Below are positions 7,214 through 12,728 of a stretch of DNA of 12,728 bases, in pieces; the first letter of the stretch is position 1; each line of letters opens with the position of its first letter. The DNA comes from Bacilli bacterium (GTDB lineage: Bacteria; Bacillota_I; Bacilli_A; RF39; UBA660): NCBI GenBank assembly GCA_900757295.1, contig CAAENH010000146.1:1-12728 (forward strand), read 5' to 3'. A program made the position numbers and the translations under genes. The notes below the pieces were generated by a model. That model made no database searches. It was not told the origin of the DNA and worked only from the letters and a program-made list of their open reading frames with translations.

Positions 7214-7727
7214 GATACTCTCCTTTAGTAAATAAACCTTTATTATTTAATTTTTTCATAATAATTTTTTCTAAAAAGCGATTGAATTTAGTTACAAAAA
7301 AATCTTCTCTACTAATAGGATTAACTAAAATACTAGTAAATCCCATTCTATTAGCACCTAAAATATCAGTCATTAATTGATCTCCAATAGCAGCAATTTC
7401 ATTATCTTGAAATTTAAACATTTTTTGAATTTTTTGATATTTCTTTTTAAAAGGTTTTTTGGAATTTGCCGCTGTGTCAACATTAAACCCTTCTTTAAAA
7501 GGTTCCAATCTAGTTTTACCACTATTAGAAATAATTATAACTTTAAAACCCATATCTTTTAATCCTTCAATTAATTCTTTTTCTTTAATACCTGGCATTG
7601 TACTTTTAATTGGAGCAAGGGTATTATCCAAATCAAATAAAAGACATTTAATACCTGATTTTTTTAATGCCTTATAATTTATATTAAATATACTTTGTTC
7701 ATATATATCAGGAGCAAAAATGTCCAT
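7206..7727 (-). CDS. yqeG: YqeG family HAD IIIA-type phosphatase
   Basis: A 173-residue cytoplasmic protein of the haloacid dehalogenase superfamily, subfamily IIIA; its physiological substrate is not established to my knowledge. All HAD motifs are visible. Motif I is DLDNTLAP at 32-39 with catalytic Asp32 and Asp34, motif II is ISNS with Ser67, motif III is the lysine of SKKP (90 or 91), and motif IV is GDQLMTD at 115-121. The length is normal for YqeG. AAGGATG lies about 8 nt before the ATG and only 14 bp separate it from the cysteine desulfurase gene upstream. The 3' end overlaps yqeH by 8 bp. Adjacency to yqeH is widely conserved in Bacillota and supports both calls. Confidence 0.95.
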   Translation of the reverse strand: MDIFAPDIYEQSIFNINYKALKKSGIKCLLFDLDNTLAPIKSTMPGIKEKELIEGLKDMGFKVIIISNSGKTRLEPFKEGFNVDTAANSKKPFKKKYQKIQKMFKFQDNEIAAIGDQLMTDILGANRMGFTSILVNPISREDFFVTKFNRFLEKIIMKKLNNKGLFTKGEYHD

Positions 7728-7741
7728 ATTTACACATCCTT

Positions 7742-8878
7742 TTAATCATTATTTTTTAATGCACTTAATGCAATATAATTTTTATCAAATATTTCTAAGA
7801 ACTTATTTATTTCATCCAAAGTAGTTATATGAGATAAGCTGATTCGTAAAGTAGTACTAGCTCTTTGTTTATCATTATAAATTGCCATAATTGCATTACT
7901 TAACTCACCTTTTGAACAAGCAGTATTTGTACTAATATACACGTTATCTTTAGCCATTGCATGAACAAAAGTCTCACTTTTAATATCCATTAAACTAATA
8001 TTTAAAATATGGGGAATAGAATAATTAGTTTTATTTATCTTAATCTTAGTATAAGTACTTAATCTATTTACTAATTTATCATTTAACTTAGAAACAAAAT
8101 GTTCTTTTTGATCCAAATTGTTTAAAGTAATTCGTAAAGCTTTAGAAAAAGCAACTATCAAAGGTAAAGCAGGAGTCCCTGGTCTAATTCCTTCTATTTT
8201 AGATGAACCATGTATTAATGGTTCTAAATCTATTTTTTTAGATTTATAAACAAAACCTACTCCCTTAGGCCCATATATTTTATGAGCAGATGCACTAGCT
8301 AAATCAACATCATGTAAATTAACATTAACTTTACCTAATGCTTGTGTAATGTCACTATGAAAAATCACATCAGGATTTTCTTTCTTCATTATTTGACGTA
8401 ATGTTTTTAAAGGTTGTCTAACACCAGTTTCACTATTTACTGCACAAATACTAACCAAAAAAGTATCCTTATTTATTTTATTTTTTAAATCATCAAAACT
8501 AACTACACCATTTTCATCATTATCAACATAAGTAATAGTATAACCTTTAGTTTTTAAATAATCACAAATTATGTATATAGATGGGTGCTCTAATTTAGAA
8601 ACAACAATATTTTTTTTGTCCTTACCATATTTATTTAGTAATCCTTTAAAAATCATATTGTTAGACTCCGTTGCTCCACTCGTAATAATTAATTCATCTA
8701 AATCAATATTTAATAAATCACACATTTGTTTTAAGGCACTATTTAATAATTCTTTAGATTTAACTCCTAACTCATGTAATGAATTAGGGTTTCCTATATA
8801 ATCTTTACTAGCCTTATTATAAGAATCAAGTACATCCAATAAAATAGGTGTTGTTGCACTATAATCTAAATATATCAT
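7742..8878 (-). CDS. NifS/IscS-type cysteine desulfurase
   Basis: PLP-dependent enzyme that takes sulfur from cysteine as an enzyme persulfide for Fe-S clusters or tRNA thiolation. The 378-residue length is typical. Key residues visible are TSGATESNN at 66-74, the His98 PLP-stacking residue in LEHPS, HSDITQALGKV with Asp176 and Gln179, and His199-Lys200 in SAHKIYGPKG (Lys200 is the Schiff-base lysine). RPGT (232-235) and the persulfide Cys321 in TNTACSKG complete the set. The loop with Cys at TNTAC and the IscS-like spacing argue for group I (NifS/IscS) and against SufS. AGGTGA lies 6 nt before the ATG. It heads an operon with yqeG and yqeH. No IscU, SufU, ThiI or MnmA partner is in the window, so its acceptor cannot be told and no single gene name is assigned. 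Confidence 0.93.
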   Translation of the reverse strand: MIYLDYSATTPILLDVLDSYNKASKDYIGNPNSLHELGVKSKELLNSALKQMCDLLNIDLDELIITSGATESNNMIFKGLLNKYGKDKKNIVVSKLEHPSIYIICDYLKTKGYTITYVDNDENGVVSFDDLKNKINKDTFLVSICAVNSETGVRQPLKTLRQIMKKENPDVIFHSDITQALGKVNVNLHDVDLASASAHKIYGPKGVGFVYKSKKIDLEPLIHGSSKIEGIRPGTPALPLIVAFSKALRITLNNLDQKEHFVSKLNDKLVNRLSTYTKIKINKTNYSIPHILNISLMDIKSETFVHAMAKDNVYISTNTACSKGELSNAIMAIYNDKQRASTTLRISLSHITTLDEINKFLEIFDKNYIALSALKNND

Positions 8879-8896
8879 GTATTATCACCTAAATTT

Positions 8897-8925
8897 ATTA
8901 TAAACTATAATTAATTAAAGGTCTA
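8897..8925 (-). promoter_or_regulatory. Predicted promoter of the cysteine desulfurase-yqeG-yqeH operon
   Basis: On the minus strand, -10 TATAAT (8902-8897) is perfect; -35 TAGACC (8925-8920) matches TTGACA at 4 of 6 positions with a 17-nt spacer. The predicted start near 8890 leaves a very short leader that begins at the AGGTGA ribosome-binding site (8890-8885), so the true start may differ by a few bases. Confidence 0.6.
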
Positions 8926-8945
8926 TAAAAACTAAATTAAGCTAT

Positions 8946-8978
8946 AAAAAAAATTAGATTTTATTAAACCTAATTTTT
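8946..8978 (-). terminator. Intrinsic terminator after the small repeat gene
   Basis: On the minus strand AAAAATTAGGTTT (8978-8966), loop AATA, AAATCTAATTTTT (8961-8949): a 13-bp stem with one G-U pair, running into an eight-base U-run (8953-8946). The TAG stop of the gene (8972-8970) is inside the 5' arm. Confidence 0.9.
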
Positions 8979-9272
8979 ATAAGCTAATTTTCTAGATTTT
9001 AAAAAATCATTAGTTTTTTCTATAATTTGTTCTTCATCTTTTGCAAAAGAAGAAGCCGCATAAAAATCAAAATTATAATTTTTAATAAGTGCACGTTCAT
9101 GAGCTTTAATGTTTGCACCTTTTATGTTTCTGGCAAAATAATATGATAATTTAGGATTTTTTAAAGTTAATATTTTATCTTCATATTGTTTTATAATTTC
9201 AGCATCTGTTAAAGAGTGATTATCTTTTATCATTTCAAGTTAAGCTTGAAATTCATCAATTAAATTATCCAT
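8970..9272 (-). pseudogene. Small helical-repeat gene with in-frame stop at codon 11
   Basis: The good start is the ATG at 9272, with GAGGTG 4 nt upstream. It reads MDNLIDEFQA and then hits TAA at 9242-9240. The same frame then continues without interruption to the TAG at 8972. An ATG at 9233 could start an 87-residue product, but only TTAACTTGAA precedes it, with no Shine-Dalgarno. Restoring CAA at the TAA (one C-to-T change) would give a 100-residue protein. The product contains NPKLSYYFARNIKGANIKAH, which resembles helical repeats (FAR-x-IKGANI type) that I recall from larger proteins; a second, weaker repeat follows. Its function is unknown. It has its own promoter and terminator, so it is a separate unit. 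It is a nonsense allele, a reinitiation arrangement, or a sequencing error. Confidence 0.6.
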
Positions 9273-9294
9273 ATTACACCTCATTTTGCTTTTT

Positions 9295-9323
9295 ATCATA
9301 TATTAATTAAATATCTTTGGCAA
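9295..9323 (-). promoter_or_regulatory. Predicted promoter of the small repeat gene
   Basis: On the minus strand, -35 TTGCCA (9323-9318), 17-nt spacer, -10 TATGAT (9300-9295); five of six matches in each box. The start near 9288 gives a leader of about 16 nt, so the first start codon met by a ribosome is the ATG at 9272. Confidence 0.75.
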
Positions 9324-9328
9324 TAAAT

Positions 9329-9359
9329 AAAAAAACTTTTTAGCAATCTAAAAAGTTTT
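9329..9359 (-). terminator. Intrinsic terminator after kduI
   Basis: On the minus strand AAAACTTTTTAG (9359-9348), loop ATTG, CTAAAAAGTTTT (9343-9332), with a U-run to 9329. The stem is a perfect 12 bp. The kduI stop codon (9360-9358) overlaps the 5' arm. Confidence 0.9.
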
Positions 9360-10191
9360 ACTTCAAATCTGTAATTTTTAAATCATCCATATCCTCAAAA
9401 ACTTTATTTTCTCCAACCATTGCCCAAATAAATTTATAACTACTAGTACCACATCCTGAATGTATAGACCAGCTAGGTGAAATAATTGCTTGTTCATTCT
9501 TCATAACAACATGTCTAGTTTCTTCCGGTTCTCCCATAAAATGCATAACAACATTATCACTATCAATATCAAAATAGAAGTAAACTTCCATTCTTCTTTC
9601 ATGAGTATGAGCAGGCATTGTGTTCCATACGCTACCGTCTTTTAATTCTGTGCATCCCATCATCAATTGACAAGTATCAACAATACTTGAATGAATTAAC
9701 TGATTAATAACTCGTTTATTACTAGTACTACTATCACCACAAGGTACTTTTTTAGCATTATTCATATTAATTAATACAGTTTTCTTTTCTTCATGAGCAG
9801 GTGCTGATGCCAAATAAAATTTTGCTCCATCAATATTCTTAAATACTATTTTTTGATGACCTTTTCCAACATATAAAGCATTTAAATTATCTAATTCATA
9901 TTCTTCATCATCAACAATAATTCTTCCTTTTGCTCCAATATTAATTATTCCTAATTCTCTGCTTTCTAAAAAATAATTCATGCCTAATTCTTTTTTTACA
10001 TCAATAGCTTCATCTAAAATTAAATCAGTATTTTTAGGCATTGCCCCACCAAAAATAATTCTATCAATATGAGAATAATTTAATAATATTTTATCTTCTT
10101 CAAATATTTTTTCTACTAAAAATTCATCTCTAATTTCTTTAGTATTATATTTTTTAAAATCACGTGGATTACATCCGTATCTAACTTCCAT
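9358..10191 (-). CDS. kduI: 5-dehydro-4-deoxy-D-glucuronate isomerase (KduI)
   Basis: Cytoplasmic zinc isomerase that converts 5-keto-4-deoxyuronate, made from unsaturated uronic acids released by pectin or glycosaminoglycan lyases, to 2,5-diketo-3-deoxygluconate. The 277-residue length is full for the family. The metal site is complete: His195 and His197 in PAHTHERR, Glu202, and His244 in SWSIHSGCG, each one position from the Escherichia coli ligands 196, 198, 203 and 245. The start MEVRY and the conserved RIIFGGAMP near 44-52 also fit KduI. AAAGGAG lies about 8 nt before the ATG. It is 20 bp behind argS, so it appears to be expressed with a housekeeping synthetase. No kduD, kdgK, kdgA, lyase or transporter is in the window, which is unusual for this pathway gene. 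Confidence 0.96.
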   Translation of the reverse strand: MEVRYGCNPRDFKKYNTKEIRDEFLVEKIFEEDKILLNYSHIDRIIFGGAMPKNTDLILDEAIDVKKELGMNYFLESRELGIINIGAKGRIIVDDEEYELDNLNALYVGKGHQKIVFKNIDGAKFYLASAPAHEEKKTVLINMNNAKKVPCGDSSTSNKRVINQLIHSSIVDTCQLMMGCTELKDGSVWNTMPAHTHERRMEVYFYFDIDSDNVVMHFMGEPEETRHVVMKNEQAIISPSWSIHSGCGTSSYKFIWAMVGENKVFEDMDDLKITDLK

Positions 10192-10211
10192 AAATTTTCT
10201 CCTTTTATTTT

Positions 10212-11900
10212 CTACATTTTACTTGGAACTTTAATAACAAGTAAATTTAATAATTCTTTTATAACTTTATTTAATAATTTTAAAACATAAATCCAATCTT
10301 CTTGAATCATCTTATCTGCTGTGTTTATGTGATTAAACTGATAAAAACTATTTGCCATAACACATAGATTATATAAATAATCTGCAATAAAAGATGGCTT
10401 TCTAGCCTCAAACGCATTTTTAATAACATACGAAACTTCTAGCAATTTTAATCTTAAATTTCTATCAACATCATTATAAATATTATCACTCAAATTGGCA
10501 TCATCTATATTTACTTCATTTATTATTTTATTCATTCTAACATAAGTATATAAAATATAAGGTCCAGTTTTTCCAATTACATCAGCAAACTTATTTAAAT
10601 CAAATATATAATCCTTTTCTCTAGAATTTATTAAATCAGCAAATTTTAAAATAGCATTAACAATAATATCTTTATCCTGCTCATTCATATTTTGATTTTC
10701 TTCTCTTTTAGAAACAAATATATCTTTAGTTTGCTTAAAAAGTTCTGCTAAACTAGGTGCATCACCATTACGAGTTTTAAATGGCTTTCCATCACTTCCA
10801 TTAACAGTTCCATAACCTAAAAATTCTAAATTTTCTTTTTTACAATAACCTAACATTTCAGCAGCTCTAAACACTTGTTCAAAGTGCATATCTTGACGAT
10901 TATCTACAACATATAAAATATGATCAGGATGATACTTTTCTACTCTTTCATATATAGTTGCTAAATCAGTAGAAGCATAAAGATAAGCTCCATTACTTTT
11001 TTTAAATAATAAAGGTGGTATTTCTTTTTTATCATTATCATCAGTTACATCAACAACTAATGCTCCTTGACTAATTCTAGCCAATTTTTTCTTAGACAAT
11101 TGATCTTCAACACTATTAAGATATTGATAAGCATCACTCTCACCTTGCCATAAATCAAAATTGACATCCAAATAATCATATAAAGCTTTCATATCTTTTT
11201 TAGAAACTTCTAATATACGTTCAAAATATTTATGATATTCTTCATTTCCATCCTGTAATTTTTTAGTAATTGTTGCACAAATATTTTTTACATCTTCATT
11301 TTCTTTACATAATCCACTTATTTTAGGATAAATAGTATTTAAAATATTTATATCAATATTTTCTATAGGAATATTTTCTTGCTTTAAACCATATATAACT
11401 TGACCAATTTGTAAACCATAGTCTCCTAAATGAATATCGCAAATAACATTATGTCCCATAAACTTAATAATTCTCTTAATAGATTCTCCAACTATAGCAG
11501 TTCTCATATGCCCTACATGTAATGGCTTTGCCACATTAGGTCCGCCATAATCTAAAAAATAAGTTTCTTTTTTTAATGGACTTTCTACATTAAAATTATC
11601 ACTATTATTAATATCTCTTAAACAATCATTTATAAATGAGTCGCTTAAAGTAAGATTTAAAAATCCTGGTTTAATAAATTCTATCTTTTTAAAAATAGTA
11701 ATATCATCAGGAATATTATTTACTAATGCTTCTCCTATATCAATTGGTGATTTATGATAATCTTTACTTAACTTAAATATATCATTACATTGATAATCTG
11801 CTAAATCAGGTCTATTAGATACAACAACATTAATATCATTTAATTCGTAATTATTAAATTTAAATAACTTTAATAACTCTTCTTTTATTTTATTTATCAT
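10212..11900 (-). CDS. argS: Arginyl-tRNA synthetase
   Basis: Class I aminoacyl-tRNA synthetase that charges tRNA-Arg in the cytoplasm. The 562 residues are a normal full length. Residues 1-85 form the ArgRS-specific N-terminal (Add-1) domain, with PGFLNL at its end. The catalytic core has PNVAKPLHVGH at 121-131, which is the HIGH motif as HVGH, and YASTDLATIYER near 308-319. It also has the KMSKS-equivalent GKPFKTRNGD at 371-380, degenerate as is common in ArgRS. The last 120 or so residues are the helical DALR anticodon-binding domain. AGGTGA lies 5 nt before the ATG and includes the TGA stop of the upstream membrane-protein gene (gap of 4 bp), so the two are probably translationally coupled. 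No T-box precedes it. Confidence 0.97.
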   Translation of the reverse strand: MINKIKEELLKLFKFNNYELNDINVVVSNRPDLADYQCNDIFKLSKDYHKSPIDIGEALVNNIPDDITIFKKIEFIKPGFLNLTLSDSFINDCLRDINNSDNFNVESPLKKETYFLDYGGPNVAKPLHVGHMRTAIVGESIKRIIKFMGHNVICDIHLGDYGLQIGQVIYGLKQENIPIENIDINILNTIYPKISGLCKENEDVKNICATITKKLQDGNEEYHKYFERILEVSKKDMKALYDYLDVNFDLWQGESDAYQYLNSVEDQLSKKKLARISQGALVVDVTDDNDKKEIPPLLFKKSNGAYLYASTDLATIYERVEKYHPDHILYVVDNRQDMHFEQVFRAAEMLGYCKKENLEFLGYGTVNGSDGKPFKTRNGDAPSLAELFKQTKDIFVSKREENQNMNEQDKDIIVNAILKFADLINSREKDYIFDLNKFADVIGKTGPYILYTYVRMNKIINEVNIDDANLSDNIYNDVDRNLRLKLLEVSYVIKNAFEARKPSFIADYLYNLCVMANSFYQFNHINTADKMIQEDWIYVLKLLNKVIKELLNLLVIKVPSKM

Positions 11901-11904
11901 TTTT

Positions 11905-12459
11905 TCACCTAATCTTTCTTTTTTTCTTAAAACAATATCTACCTAAAATAATACAAACTACGATAAAAATAGCCATTTCAATATTTTCTACACTAAAAAT
12001 ATCTAAATAATCACAAGTATTATTTACACAACTTGTAATAACAAAATTAGCTATTGTGAATATTATTGAAAATATAGCCGCTATGACACACATTATACCT
12101 ATAGCTTTTTTAAAAGATTTTCTAACATCTTCTTTATCTGCACACCAACAACCTAGCATACCACCACATATTCCTATTGCTAGATAAATAAAGAATAACC
12201 ATAAATAATGATTTTGATATATAGTAAATGATAAAGGAATAAAAAGTCCTGCTGCTATAATTGGTAAAATATAAAAATTAGATCTGTATCTGCCATCTAT
12301 AACAGAACAAATAAACAAAGTTATCGGATTGATAATATATAATAAATTAGAGAAATTGGCACTATCAATATCACCAACTAAATAAACATTTATAGGTAAA
12401 AAATAAAAAATAAATATTATAACTAATAATAATTTCACTTCTAATTTATATTTTTTCAA
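11905..12459 (-). CDS. Six-helix integral membrane protein of unknown function
   Basis: I do not recognise the family. From the chosen start it has 184 residues with six likely membrane helices at about 9-28, 38-55, 62-80, 84-104, 118-142 and 159-176, a positively charged N-terminus and a KKKRK tail. Both ends are probably cytoplasmic. A glycine-rich GICGGMLGCWC stretch lies in helix 4, and a Cys pair (144 and 149) lies in the loop before helix 6. The start is taken as TTG at 12459 because AGGTGG (12470-12465) lies 5 nt upstream. A GTG at 12468 in the same frame lies inside that ribosome-binding site and is unlikely. It is the first gene of the argS-kduI unit and ends 4 bp before argS. There is no evidence of a role in tRNA charging or uronate uptake. 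Confidence 0.85.
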   Translation of the reverse strand: MKKYKLEVKLLLVIIFIFYFLPINVYLVGDIDSANFSNLLYIINPITLFICSVIDGRYRSNFYILPIIAAGLFIPLSFTIYQNHYLWLFFIYLAIGICGGMLGCWCADKEDVRKSFKKAIGIMCVIAAIFSIIFTIANFVITSCVNNTCDYLDIFSVENIEMAIFIVVCIILGRYCFKKKRKIR

Positions 12460-12485
12460 AATTACCACCTGCTTTTTATAAAAGT

Positions 12486-12494
12486 ATTATAACA
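12486..12494 (-). promoter_or_regulatory. Extended -10 promoter of the membrane protein-argS-kduI unit
   Basis: On the minus strand TGTTATAAT (12494-12486) is a perfect TGn-TATAAT extended -10. No good -35 is found at 16-18 nt; TCGTAA at 17 nt matches only three of six. Extended -10 promoters do not need one. The start near 12479 leaves about 20 nt to the TTG start. Confidence 0.65.
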
Positions 12495-12512
12495 CGTATT
12501 CTAACAATTACG

Positions 12513-12536
12513 AAAAAAACCTTCATAAGAAGATTT
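12513..12536 (-). terminator. Intrinsic terminator after the sigma factor gene
   Basis: On the minus strand AAATCTTC (12536-12529), loop TTAT, GAAGGTTT (12524-12517), with a seven-base U-run (12519-12513). The stem is 8 bp with one U-G pair. The sigma-factor stop TAA (12537-12535) overlaps the 5' arm. Confidence 0.85.
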
Positions 12537-12728
12537 AAATTTCATTATTACTTTGTCTAAATTCTTTTAATATTTTAGTTAAAGCTCTTTTTTCAATTCT
12601 TGATACATAACTTCTAGATATATCTAATTCTTTTGCTATTTCTTTTTGCGTTTTTTCTTTCATATTATATAAACCATATCTTTTGATAATAATTTCTTTT
12701 TCTCGATCTGTTAAATCATTTAAATATT
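12535..12728 (-). CDS. Sigma-70 family factor, SigK/SigE-like region 4, C-terminal fragment
   Basis: Only the last 64 residues are in the window; the rest lies beyond 12728. They read [18 protein letters not shown], then [25 protein letters not shown], then a short [13 protein letters not shown] tail. This is the helix-turn-helix of region 4.2, which binds the -35 element. The [19 protein letters not shown] block is the hallmark of the sporulation sigma factors SigK and SigE, and from memory SigK is the closer match. Which of these it is, and whether it carries a pro-sequence, needs the N-terminus. It could also be a SigK-like factor kept by a lineage that no longer sporulates. The stop codon lies in the terminator stem. 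The gene was too short in the window to be obvious as an open frame. Confidence 0.88.
   Translation of the reverse strand, partial: YLNDLTDREKEIIIKRYGLYNMKEKTQKEIAKELDISRSYVSRIEKRALTKILKEFRQSNNEI

Noticed and set aside
7377..7677. Two overlapping plus-strand open frames opposite yqeG
   Set aside because: They are antisense to the conserved HAD motifs of yqeG and have no independent start signal.
8571..8801. Plus-strand open frame opposite the cysteine desulfurase
   Set aside because: It is antisense to the PLP-binding region, with no family resemblance and no ribosome-binding site.
12466..12468. GTG start for the membrane protein
   Set aside because: The codon is part of the AGGTGG Shine-Dalgarno sequence.
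1..12728. CRISPR array, insertion sequence, tRNA or rRNA genes
   Set aside because: I saw no regularly spaced repeats, transposase motifs, terminal inverted repeats or cloverleaf-like sequences on either strand.
1..12728. Mycoplasma-type code with TGA as Trp
   Set aside because: Trp residues in the surface protein are TGG, and the membrane-protein gene ends at a TGA that overlaps the argS ribosome-binding site in the expected way.

Overview
The window is very AT-rich DNA (roughly a quarter G+C by eye) from a Bacillota-type bacterium. Tryptophans are read from TGG and one gene ends in TGA, so this is the standard bacterial code and not the Mycoplasma code. The T-box riboswitch, yqeG-yqeH pair, SigK/SigE-like sigma factor, AGGTG-type Shine-Dalgarno sites and very compact spacing suggest a low-GC Bacilli/Erysipelotrichia-like lineage, such as an uncultured gut Mollicutes-related Bacilli. 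The lineage is an inference. All recognised genes are on the minus strand, so transcription runs from high to low coordinates.

Layout in the direction of transcription. (1) 12728-12513: the C-terminal end of a sigma factor with a SigK/SigE-like region 4, closed by a terminator. (2) 12494-9329: an extended -10 promoter, a six-helix membrane protein, argS (arginyl-tRNA synthetase) and kduI (unsaturated-uronate isomerase), with 4-20 bp gaps, ending in a terminator. (3) 9323-8946: a self-contained unit of promoter, small helical-repeat gene and terminator. Its reading frame holds an in-frame TAA at codon 11, so it is probably a recent nonsense allele or a leader-peptide arrangement. (4) 8925-4414: promoter, NifS/IscS-type cysteine desulfurase, yqeG (HAD phosphatase), yqeH (circularly permuted ribosome-assembly GTPase) and a large secreted or anchored surface protein, then a terminator. 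(5) 4411-1350: a near-consensus promoter driving two overlapping unrecognised genes. The first has a C-terminal part resembling the RelE/HigB toxin fold; the second is a 671-residue soluble helical protein. (6) 1347-1: promoter, T-box leader and hisS (histidyl-tRNA synthetase, cut by the window edge).

Most of the window is housekeeping: translation (hisS, argS), ribosome assembly (yqeH) and sulfur transfer (cysteine desulfurase). The accessory elements are the RelE-like two-gene unit, the nonsense-containing small gene, the surface protein at the end of the yqeH operon, and kduI without its usual uronate-pathway partners. The best candidate for an undescribed system is the two-gene unit at 1350-4353. 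The T-box in front of hisS is also notable: both its specifier loop and its acceptor-binding bulge look suited to tRNA-Asn and not tRNA-His. All four genes that end at clear intrinsic terminators have their stop codon inside the terminator stem.
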